The notes under the pieces were generated by a model. That model was not told the origin of the DNA, did no database searches, and was given only the letters and a program-made list of their open reading frames with translations. A stretch of 16,923 bases of DNA from Vicinamibacteria bacterium (GTDB lineage: Bacteria; Acidobacteriota; Vicinamibacteria; Vicinamibacterales; 2-12-FULL-66-21), in the NCBI GenBank assembly GCA_025937075.1, contig JAICSD010000031.1, positions 1 through 16,923 on the forward strand, read 5' to 3'. The position numbers and the translations under genes were made by a program. Positions 1 through 6,854 of the stretch are shown piece after piece. Position 1 is the stretch's first letter. Each line of letters starts with the position of its first letter.

Positions 1-1
1 A

Positions 2-24
2 GGGCGGCCCTTTCAGGGCCGCCC
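2..24 (-). terminator. Hairpin terminator of the CRTAC1-family gene
   Basis: A perfect 10-bp inverted repeat (GGGCGGCCCT and its reverse complement) surrounds a 3-nt loop at 12-14. It starts one base beyond the TGA stop of the minus-strand gene ending at 26. This is the geometry of an intrinsic terminator. The U-tract that would follow on the minus strand lies outside the window, so rho-independence cannot be confirmed. Confidence 0.65.
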
Positions 25-25
25 G

Positions 26-1777
26 TCAGGCGGTGCCCGGATCGATCTTGCCCTTGCCCTCGACGATCGTGACGTAGCGATCGACAGGGACATCACTGAA
101 GCGTTCCACTCGGCCGCTCGGCTGCGGCCACTTGATCTCCACCCAGTCCACCTTCCCGGCGGCGCCCAGACCGAGCACCTCGCGCATGTCGTGCGAGGAC
201 AGATAGCTGCCGCCGTTCGACTTGTATCGGCTGCGGGTCACGCCGTTTGCGGACCACGTGATCGTCGCACCGACCGCATCGCGGTTGCACGCCGTGCCCT
301 GCAGGCGGACGCCAACCCAGTGATTGCCAATCCCGGCATTGTTCTTCAGCAAGGCGGGCCGTCCGCCGTTGTTCCCGATGAGCACGTCGATGCGGCCGTC
401 GTTGTCGAAATCGCCGACGGCGAGCCCTCTCGCCGGAAACGTCTTTCCGAACACCGGCCCCGCCTGATCGCTGACGTTCGTCAACTTCGTCCCGTCGCTG
501 TGGAAGAGCAGCAGCGGCTCCTTGTAGTGGACCTGCTGCGAGTAGTTCTCGATCATGTCGTCGGGATGCCCGTTGGCAAGGAAGAGATCGACGAAGCCAT
601 CGTTGTCGTAATCGAAGAACTTGAGCCCCCACCCGCTGAGCAGGCGCGTCGCTTGCGCAATCTCATTCGGCTGCGCGACGTCGCGGAACGACTCGTTCTT
701 CTGATTGCGGTACAGGGAGAACATCTCCTGGTCGACATTCGCGACGAACAGATCCTGCCGGCCGTCTCCATTGAGGTCCGCCGCGTCGACGCCCATTCCC
801 GATCGCGGCGTGCCGTTCATGCTGAAGCCGACCTCCGCGGCGAGCGCGATCTCCTCCCACTTGCCCTTGCCGCGGTTTGCGAAGAGAAAGTTCTGCACCG
901 TGTCGTTCGCGACGAACAGGTCCATCAGGCCGTCGCCGTTGATATCCGTCGCGACGACGCCGAGGCCCTTTCCGAGCGCTTTATGAATGTCCGTGCCGGC
1001 GCTGACCTCGGTGAACGTGCCGTCGCCGTTGTTGTGATAGAGCAGGCTCGGCGTGGGCTTGAACACGCGCGGAATGCAGTAGAAGCGCTTCCCGAGTTTG
1101 TTGTCGCCGCAGAAGACGTTGTTCTTCAGCGAGAACTCGACGAAGCTGCACAGGAACAGATCGAGCCTGCCGTCGTTGTCGTAATCGAACCAGACGGCGC
1201 TCGTCGTCCACCCGGGTGAGGCGACGCCCGCCTTGTCCGTCACGTCCGTGAACGTGCCGTTGCCGTTGTTGTGGTACAGCGTGCAGCGGCCGTACGCGGT
1301 GACGAGGATGTCGGGATAGCCGTCGTTGTCGTAGTCGGCGATCGCGCAGCCCATCCCGAACGCTGTGCCGCCCGCCACGCCGGCCTTGTCCGTGACATCC
1401 GTGAACGTGCCGTCGCGATTGTTCTTGTAGAGGGCGTTCTTCAGCGGTGCCTTCGGCTGATAGAAATCGCAGGGACCGCTGTTCACCATGAAGATGTCGA
1501 TCCAGCCGTCGTTGTCGTAGTCGCAGAACGCCACGCCCGGCCCCATCGTCTCGGGCAGGTAGCGATCCGGCGACATGGCGTTTTCGTGCACCCACGTGAT
1601 GCCGCTCGTGCCAGCCGCAACTTCCTCGAACAACGGCGGTGCTGCAAAGAGCGTGGATCGCAGAGGCCAGGCGCCTGCGGCGGCGGACGCGCCGGCCATG
1701 CAAAGCAGGCGCAGGACGTCCCGGCGTGACGGAGCGATGCGCGATGAACGAAGCACGGGGATGCGCGATGGTAGCAC
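26..1777 (-). CDS. CRTAC1-family exported FG-GAP/ASPIC-UnbV repeat protein
   Basis: Predicted secreted or periplasmic beta-propeller protein of 583 aa. The N-terminus has a twin-arginine motif ([10 protein letters not shown]18 R19) and then an Ala-rich hydrophobic stretch, so Tat export is likely. Seven Asp-rich, Ca-binding-type FG-GAP motifs are visible (DYDNDGWID at about 86, then about 148, 198, 278, 334, 389 and 456), as expected for a seven-bladed propeller. Residues about 485-575 match the ASPIC/UnbV domain that closes CRTAC1 proteins. The 13-residue segment [13 protein letters not shown] occurs twice, at 123 and 174. The start is GTG at 1777 without a clear Shine-Dalgarno; GTG at 1756 would also keep the Tat motif. 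Family members often lie near TonB receptors and TPR proteins. The family has no firmly assigned enzymatic role, and binding or adhesion is inference. Confidence 0.9.
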   Translation of the reverse strand: MLPSRIPVLRSSRIAPSRRDVLRLLCMAGASAAAGAWPLRSTLFAAPPLFEEVAAGTSGITWVHENAMSPDRYLPETMGPGVAFCDYDNDGWIDIFMVNSGPCDFYQPKAPLKNALYKNNRDGTFTDVTDKAGVAGGTAFGMGCAIADYDNDGYPDILVTAYGRCTLYHNNGNGTFTDVTDKAGVASPGWTTSAVWFDYDNDGRLDLFLCSFVEFSLKNNVFCGDNKLGKRFYCIPRVFKPTPSLLYHNNGDGTFTEVSAGTDIHKALGKGLGVVATDINGDGLMDLFVANDTVQNFLFANRGKGKWEEIALAAEVGFSMNGTPRSGMGVDAADLNGDGRQDLFVANVDQEMFSLYRNQKNESFRDVAQPNEIAQATRLLSGWGLKFFDYDNDGFVDLFLANGHPDDMIENYSQQVHYKEPLLLFHSDGTKLTNVSDQAGPVFGKTFPARGLAVGDFDNDGRIDVLIGNNGGRPALLKNNAGIGNHWVGVRLQGTACNRDAVGATITWSANGVTRSRYKSNGGSYLSSHDMREVLGLGAAGKVDWVEIKWPQPSGRVERFSDVPVDRYVTIVEGKGKIDPGTA

Positions 1778-1792
1778 GCCGCGCCCGGCGTG
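1775..1792. promoter_or_regulatory. Inverted repeat in the divergent gene junction
   Basis: A 7-bp perfect inverted repeat (CACGCCG, four-base loop at 1782-1785, CGGCGTG) sits between two divergent genes and overlaps the GTG start of the minus-strand gene. It could be a shared operator or a translation-blocking hairpin. In a GC-rich genome it could also be chance. No -10 or -35 element is recognisable in the 29-bp gap. Confidence 0.3.
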
Positions 1793-1806
1793 TTAGCATC
1801 GCGAAA

Positions 1807-3336
1807 ATGTCATCGCAAGCAGCCGGCGCTGCTGCCGTGTGTGTGGCGGCGCTGGTGGCGATCGGTATGGCCGCGGACCGCCAGACAACCGCGCCGCCGG
1901 AAGAACAGCGGGCGCACGCCCTGTGCGGTTCCTGTCACGCGTTTCCGCCGCCGGACATTCTGCCGCGCGCCGCCTGGCGCGACGAGTTCGTGCGAATGAT
2001 GTTCATTCGCGAAGGTCGCCTCCCGCCGATCGGTCCGCCGGAGGTCGTCTACCGGAGGATCCAACTGCCGCAGGACATGGCTGAGGCGCTGCCGTTCTAC
2101 ACGAGCCGCGCTCCCGAGCATCTGCCGGCGCCGGACGCATGGCCGGCGCCCACCGAATCGCCCGTGCGCTTCACGCGCACCAGCCTGACGATCGCCGACA
2201 TGCCGAACACGCCCGCTGTGTCGAACGTCAATCTCGTCGATCTCGATGGAGATCGTCAGCTCGATCTCCTTGCGACCGACATGCGACAGGGGCTCGTGCT
2301 CGCCGGGCATCCGCTCAACGCGCAAGCGGGACTGGCCGTCCTCGCCAGCATTCCGCACCCGGCGCACGTCACGCGCACAGACGTCGACGGCGACGGTCTG
2401 CAGGATCTGCTGCTCGGGGACCTCGGTGAGTTCTTCCCCGCCGATCACGACAAGGGCGCGGTGATCTGGATGCGCGGGCTGCCGAATGGCAAGTTCGGCG
2501 CGTTCTGGCTGGACGGATGGCCCCGCGTCGCGGACGTCGAGAGCGCCGACTTCAACGGCGACGGGAAGAACGATCTCGCGGTGGCGGCATTCGGATGGCG
2601 GAGGACGGGGCAGGTGGCGATCCTCGAGAACCGCACCGCGAACGGTTCACAGCCGTCGTTCACGACGCACACGATCGACCCGCGCGCCGGCGCCATCCAC
2701 ATCGTCCCCGTCGATCTCAATCACGACGGAAAGATGGATTTCGTCACCCTGCTTGCGCAGGAGCACGAGACTGTTCTCGCCTACATCAACAAGGGCGCCG
2801 GCGACTTCACGTTCGACCAGAAGGTAATCTACGCCGCGCCGCACCCGAACTGGGGCTCGTCCGGCATTCAGCTCGTCGATCTCGACAAGGACGGCGACCT
2901 GGACGTCCTGCTCACGCACGGCGACACGTTCGACGATGGGATCGTGAAGCCCTATCACGGCATTCAGTGGCTCGAGAACACGGGCGGCTATCCGTTCGTG
3001 GAGCACACGCTCGCGCAGATGCCCGGAGTGCACCGAGCTGTGGCGGCCGACATCGATGGTGACGGCGACCTCGACGTCGTCGCATGCGCGCTGCTCGCCG
3101 GCGGCTCGGACGTGGACGAGAAGACGCTGCCGGCACTCGTATGGCTCGAGCAGACGAAGCCTGGCGTGTTCGCGCGCCACACGATCGAGATGGGCTTTCC
3201 GCGGCACGCCACGCTCGACGTCGGCGACATCGACTCCGACGGCGACCTCGACATCGTCGTCGGAAACTTTTCGATCAATCAGCAGATGGCGTCATGGATC
3301 GAGGTGTGGAGAAACGAGCGAATCCCTAATCGCTAA
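1807..3336 (+). CDS. Exported c-type haem protein with seven FG-GAP/VCBS repeats
   Basis: Predicted 509-aa periplasmic protein. A hydrophobic export signal (about 8-22) precedes one covalent haem-binding motif, CGSCH (C40, C43, H44), in a short cytochrome-like segment reaching to about residue 105. Met64, Met65 or Met91 could be the distal ligand. Seven Asp-rich FG-GAP/VCBS motifs follow (DLDGDRQLD about 145, then about 192, 248, 303, 358, 415 and 474), predicting a beta-propeller. ATG 1807 lacks a good Shine-Dalgarno and its signal lacks basic residues. ATG 1768, with a GGGGA upstream, would add the basic stretch VARRARR and overlap the divergent gene by 10 nt, so it is a serious alternative start. 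The TAA stop falls inside a heptamer repeat. Electron transfer coupled to a binding propeller is inference. Confidence 0.85.
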   Translation: MSSQAAGAAAVCVAALVAIGMAADRQTTAPPEEQRAHALCGSCHAFPPPDILPRAAWRDEFVRMMFIREGRLPPIGPPEVVYRRIQLPQDMAEALPFYTSRAPEHLPAPDAWPAPTESPVRFTRTSLTIADMPNTPAVSNVNLVDLDGDRQLDLLATDMRQGLVLAGHPLNAQAGLAVLASIPHPAHVTRTDVDGDGLQDLLLGDLGEFFPADHDKGAVIWMRGLPNGKFGAFWLDGWPRVADVESADFNGDGKNDLAVAAFGWRRTGQVAILENRTANGSQPSFTTHTIDPRAGAIHIVPVDLNHDGKMDFVTLLAQEHETVLAYINKGAGDFTFDQKVIYAAPHPNWGSSGIQLVDLDKDGDLDVLLTHGDTFDDGIVKPYHGIQWLENTGGYPFVEHTLAQMPGVHRAVAADIDGDGDLDVVACALLAGGSDVDEKTLPALVWLEQTKPGVFARHTIEMGFPRHATLDVGDIDSDGDLDIVVGNFSINQQMASWIEVWRNERIPNR

Positions 3337-3362
3337 TCGCTAATCGCCAATCCCCAATCCCG
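3321..3362. repeat. Six-unit 7-bp tandem repeat (AATCGCT type) over a stop codon
   Basis: Six consecutive heptamers, AATCCCT, AATCGCT, AATCGCT, AATCGCC, AATCCCC and AATCCCG, run without a gap. The first units encode the last residues and TAA stop (3334-3336) of the haem/propeller gene. Because 7 is not a multiple of 3, TAA occurs at 3327, 3334 and 3341, one in each plus frame. The CTA triplets at 3326, 3333 and 3340 give TAG in each minus frame. Confidence 0.85.
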
Positions 3363-3401
3363 CACTCGCACCCGCACCCCGCACTCCGCACCCGCACTCC
3401 G
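3363..3401. repeat. CAC-rich 6/7-bp imperfect tandem repeat
   Basis: Directly after the heptamer array, units of six or seven bases alternate (CACTCG, CACCCG, CACCCCG, CACTCCG, CACCCG, CACTCCG). It fills most of the gap between two convergent genes. No coding or RNA structure was recognised. It may serve as a spacer or be a product of replication slippage. Confidence 0.75.
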
Positions 3402-3439
3402 CGCTACGACGTCTCGATTCGTTCCGCAGCGCTGTTCCA

Positions 3440-4609
3440 CTACACCTTGCGGCCGCCGCGCAGCGCCGCGTTGGCGATGTGCGACGTCCGTGCGGCCTGA
3501 TGCCCGATGCGGATGTGTGCGTTCGGCGGTTTCCGGCTGCGGATGCAGTCGAGCCAGTTCTGAAGGTGAGACAGCGTGCCGTCGCCGCTGGAACGGACGT
3601 AGATGTCGGGCTCAGGCGTGAGCGTTCCCGGTGCGTAGGCCGCGTCGTCGCGATAGAACGCGAGCCGCGATCGGTCGATCTTCAGCGTGCCGCGTTCGCC
3701 GCGGAACTCCAGGCCGCCGTCGTCGACCTTGCTGACGTACGTGCCGAGATACGCTGCCATGAAGTTCGGGAAGTCGAGCGTGACGGTGGTCGTGTCGGGG
3801 GCTTCCCACAGCTTGATCTTGTAGTTGTGGCCCGTCGCCTCGGCCGAGAGCGGCGCGTCGACGTTCATGTACCAGTGGACGACGTCGATCCAGTGCGTCA
3901 TGAGATCGGTGATGCCGCCGCCGCCGAAGTCCCAGAAGTGCCGCCACTGATAGAAACGCTCGGGTTTGAACGGCTGGTCCGGCGCCCCGCCAAGCCATCG
4001 TTTCCAATCGAGCTTCGCCATCTCGACGAGGGGATAGTCGCCGGCCGTCGCGTGCTGATACCAGTAGGTCTGCACGAATGTGATCTGTCCGAGGCGTCCC
4101 GAATCGACGATCTGCTTGCCGAGCATCCAGTGGTCCCAGCTTCGCTGCTGCGTGCCGGTCTGCACGATCTGCTTCGACGCTTCGATCGCCTTCACCATCT
4201 CGGCGCCTTCTTCGATCGTGTGCGAGACCGGCTTCTCGACGTAGACGTCCTTGCCGGCCGCGACCGCGTCGAGCGCGACCGTCTTGTGCCAGTGATCCGG
4301 CGTTCCGATCACGACGGCATCGATCCCGCGATCATCGAGGATGCGTCGATAGTCGTTCACCCTGGCCGCTGCGGTTCCAGCGATCTCCGCTGCCTGCAGC
4401 ATGCGCGGATCGTACACGTCGCAGACGGCAACCATCTCGTTTCCGGGCAGCCGTTTGAGCAGCGTCATCAGGCCGCGCGCACGGCTGCCGGTGCCAATCA
4501 CGCCAATCCTGATGCGATCGTTCGCATTCTGAACGCGCGCGAGCGCCGAACGCGCGCCGAGCGCGACGCCGGCGGCGGACATGAAGAACGTGCGGCGGTT
4601 GAGGAGCAT
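3440..4609 (-). CDS. Tat-exported Gfo/Idh/MocA-family oxidoreductase
   Basis: NAD(P)-dependent oxidoreductase-type protein of 389 aa, probably periplasmic and acting on a sugar, inositol or related substrate. The N-terminus has a Tat-type signal (NRRTFF, R5 R6, then a hydrophobic Ala-rich segment). The Rossmann motif IGVIGTGSRARG is at 35-46, TPDHWH at 103-108, the family motif EKP at 125-127, and a C-terminal-domain pattern WDFGGGGITDLMTHW at about 226-240 with D235 and H239. It lies 42 nt after the second VWFA gene on the same strand, so it is probably the last operon gene. The start is ATG with only a weak purine-rich leader. The C-terminus is short: it stops at GRKV-TAG, yet the same frame continues WNSAAERIETS to another TAG at 3404, which resembles how relatives continue. 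The substrate is unknown. Confidence 0.9.
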   Translation of the reverse strand: MLLNRRTFFMSAAGVALGARSALARVQNANDRIRIGVIGTGSRARGLMTLLKRLPGNEMVAVCDVYDPRMLQAAEIAGTAAARVNDYRRILDDRGIDAVVIGTPDHWHKTVALDAVAAGKDVYVEKPVSHTIEEGAEMVKAIEASKQIVQTGTQQRSWDHWMLGKQIVDSGRLGQITFVQTYWYQHATAGDYPLVEMAKLDWKRWLGGAPDQPFKPERFYQWRHFWDFGGGGITDLMTHWIDVVHWYMNVDAPLSAEATGHNYKIKLWEAPDTTTVTLDFPNFMAAYLGTYVSKVDDGGLEFRGERGTLKIDRSRLAFYRDDAAYAPGTLTPEPDIYVRSSGDGTLSHLQNWLDCIRSRKPPNAHIRIGHQAARTSHIANAALRGGRKV

Positions 4610-4651
4610 GTGGTTTCTTTCACTAGAACTACGCTGAACTGAAGTTCCGCG

Positions 4652-6835
4652 CTACATCAGCGTGAAGAATGCGCTTCGTGAGAGCTCCTGTCCACCATCT
4701 GTCACACGAATGCGCAGCTCATACGTACCCGGTGGCAGCGAACCGATCGGGATCCGCCCGACCTGCTGAACGCGCGGGCCTGTGGCATCGGGTAACTGCA
4801 CGGGCGCTTCGGCGATGGCCTGACCGTTGCGGAGGAGCTGCGCAGCGGCGCGCGCGCCGCGGACGTTGCCGTAGAGCGCGAAGTAGAACGGCAGCTCGCT
4901 GACCGCACTCTTGCTGATCGGTTCGCCCAGATTTGGATAGAGCAGCGTCTGGCCTACGTAGAGGGGCCCGCGGTCCGCGGGCGCCTCCTTGATCTCCTCG
5001 ACGCGGTTCACGAGCACCAGGCTGCTGATGCGCACTTGCGCGTTCTCACTGGGCGCCACGCTCAGCGTCGCCACCCTTGCGCTGCCCTGGCGTCCGGCCG
5101 CGTCGAAGACGATCGTTTCCATCGTGTAGAGGCCCGGCGGCAGATCCACCTCGCGATAGAAAATGATGTCGCCCCGCTTCGCGGCCTCGAGATCCCGGGC
5201 GTCTCCCGACAACAGATACTGCTGACTGAGCTTCTGCACTTCGCGTCCGCCGGCGTCGCGAACGCGGACGACGATCGCGGCCTGGCCGGTGTAGGTCGAG
5301 CGCTCGGAATCGACGTTGTATCGAAACGAATCGGTCCTGACGTGAACGACCACGGGCGTCAGGCCGGGGCGCGACGGCTCCGGGAAGCTGAACGCAGCGG
5401 CGTGAACCGGAAACGCATTGGGCAGCGGCGTGCGATCGAGCAGAGCGAGCGCCGACGCCTCATACGCGCCCGTGTCGCTCGCGCGCAGATTCCCGAGCGC
5501 GCGATATCCCTTGCGCGCGAACACCTGCGCGCCCGACCGATGCACCTTGACCTGGATCGCGCGGTACTTGCCGTCGAACGTCGCGTTGCGCGGTGAATAC
5601 GAGAGCAGGTAGTGGAACTGGTTGTCCTCGTCGATGCGGCGAAAGGCCGACGACAGATCGTTCGAGCCCTCGATGAGGAATCCACCGGTCTCGTCGGCCA
5701 GGCGCGCCAGGCCCGTCCGCGAATCCAGGCGCATCGTATCCTCCACCCGCTCCAGCGCCATCGTCAACGGCTGATCCGTGCGGTCGGTGCCCGTGGCCAG
5801 CTGCGTGAACCGCTCCTCGACGAAGGTATCCATTTCCTTCTTCGGCGCCTTCATCGTGCTCTTCGCGCGCAGCCCGTTCGCGTCGATGGCGTACGCGGTG
5901 ATGTTCGCGCCGTTGGCCATGTCGATCACCCAGTCGAGCCGCGCGGAGAGGGCGGGGGAGACCGGCAGGCCTTCGGAGAAGAAGACGATCGTCTTGCGGC
6001 CGGGGAACTGCGCGAGCGACTGCACGATCGCGAGCAGCGCCTGCGCCGTGTTGTGCCCCTTGTGCGACCGATCGAGGCTGCTGTCGGCCCGCAGCATGTC
6101 CAGCTCCGTGCGAATGAGCTGCAGCTCCATGTCGCGCTCGGCAATGTCCTGCGCGTTTTTCCCAATCGCGGCGCCCTGTCCGACGCTGCCCGCCCCCTGG
6201 TTCTGCGCCGACAGCTCGCGGCGCCTCGCAACGAGATCGTCGGTACGATCGGTTCGCTGCTCTTCGGCCGCGGTTTCCGACGGCAGCACGCGTTCGACCG
6301 CCTGTCGAACGAGCGATCGATCCGTCGTATAGCGCTGCAGGACGCGAACGCCAGGTTCCGTCGCAAAGACGCCGACGCGCGTGCTTGCCTCACCAGTCGA
6401 CGGGATGTAATCGAGCGTGGCCCTTTGCGCGAGCCTCAGCGACTCGGGAGAGAGATGGTCGAACACCAGCGCGGTCGTGCCTTCCTCTTCATCCTGGGAG
6501 GGAGAGGGTGGCGGAGCGTTGTTCTTCCTGACGTCAATCGTCGAGGAATCGCGCTTCCAGGCGACGCCGACGCCGATGCCGCTGCCGTGCGACACGCGCG
6601 TGAAGGTGTCGATCTTCTGGCGAGCGCCGTCTTCGAGCAGGTCGAAATCGGCCGCCGAAAGATCCGCCACGGGACGTCCGTGCTTGTCGCGCACGACGAC
6701 GTCCACGAGAATTGCCGTGGCGCTGGAGGTGTACGCCTGACGTGCCTGCGGCGCGGAGGAGCCCTGGCCTGCTGCCAGCGCCTCCAGCGAAGCGACGAAA
6801 AGGACGGCGGCGATCGGAGAACGGATGCGCGTCAC
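4652..6835 (-). CDS. VWFA-related acidobacterial-domain protein (paralogue 1)
   Basis: Predicted 727-aa exported protein of the VWFA-related family typical of Acidobacteriota. A Sec signal (about 1-22) is followed by a beta-strand segment with VVVRDKHGRPV (about 46-56). The VWFA-like core starts VFDHLSPE at about 124, where classical VWFA domains have DxSxS. A charged, helical insert lies at about 181-255, FFSEGLP at about 285 and an ETGG turn at about 382. Strand-rich C-terminal domains follow. GTG 6835 is chosen because AGGAG lies six bases upstream and the signal peptide starts there; an earlier in-frame ATG at 6952 would overlap the preceding gene by nearly 100 bp. It lies 19 nt after its paralogue. 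The family role is unknown; protein binding on a periplasmic scaffold is inference. Confidence 0.88.
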   Translation of the reverse strand: MTRIRSPIAAVLFVASLEALAAGQGSSAPQARQAYTSSATAILVDVVVRDKHGRPVADLSAADFDLLEDGARQKIDTFTRVSHGSGIGVGVAWKRDSSTIDVRKNNAPPPSPSQDEEEGTTALVFDHLSPESLRLAQRATLDYIPSTGEASTRVGVFATEPGVRVLQRYTTDRSLVRQAVERVLPSETAAEEQRTDRTDDLVARRRELSAQNQGAGSVGQGAAIGKNAQDIAERDMELQLIRTELDMLRADSSLDRSHKGHNTAQALLAIVQSLAQFPGRKTIVFFSEGLPVSPALSARLDWVIDMANGANITAYAIDANGLRAKSTMKAPKKEMDTFVEERFTQLATGTDRTDQPLTMALERVEDTMRLDSRTGLARLADETGGFLIEGSNDLSSAFRRIDEDNQFHYLLSYSPRNATFDGKYRAIQVKVHRSGAQVFARKGYRALGNLRASDTGAYEASALALLDRTPLPNAFPVHAAAFSFPEPSRPGLTPVVVHVRTDSFRYNVDSERSTYTGQAAIVVRVRDAGGREVQKLSQQYLLSGDARDLEAAKRGDIIFYREVDLPPGLYTMETIVFDAAGRQGSARVATLSVAPSENAQVRISSLVLVNRVEEIKEAPADRGPLYVGQTLLYPNLGEPISKSAVSELPFYFALYGNVRGARAAAQLLRNGQAIAEAPVQLPDATGPRVQQVGRIPIGSLPPGTYELRIRVTDGGQELSRSAFFTLM

Positions 6836-6841
6836 GTCCCA

Positions 6842-6846
6842 CTCCT
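6842..6846 (-). promoter_or_regulatory. Shine-Dalgarno that fixes the GTG start at 6835
   Basis: AGGAG on the minus strand, six bases before GTG, lies in the 19-nt gap after the upstream TGA. It supports the short start over the upstream ATG at 6952. Confidence 0.7.
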
Positions 6847-6854
6847 GCGTCAAC

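Noticed and set aside
191..1219. Plus-strand open frame of 342 codons opposite the CRTAC1 gene
   Set aside because: Rich in Arg, Val, Ala and Glu with no domain; it is the antisense shadow of the Asp-rich repeats (GAC/GTC symmetry) in a GC-rich gene.
1220..1411. Direct repeat of about 39 bp within the CRTAC1 gene (1220-1258 and 1373-1411)
   Set aside because: It encodes the same [13 protein letters not shown] segment in two FG-GAP blades, so it is explained by protein repeat structure rather than by a mobile or regulatory element.
3321..3401. CRISPR-like array
   Set aside because: Units are 6-7 bp with no spacers, and no cas genes are present; it is simple tandem repeat.
3479..4642. Plus-strand open frame of 387 codons opposite the oxidoreductase
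   Set aside because: No recognisable domain or signal; the minus strand has clear Rossmann and EKP motifs.
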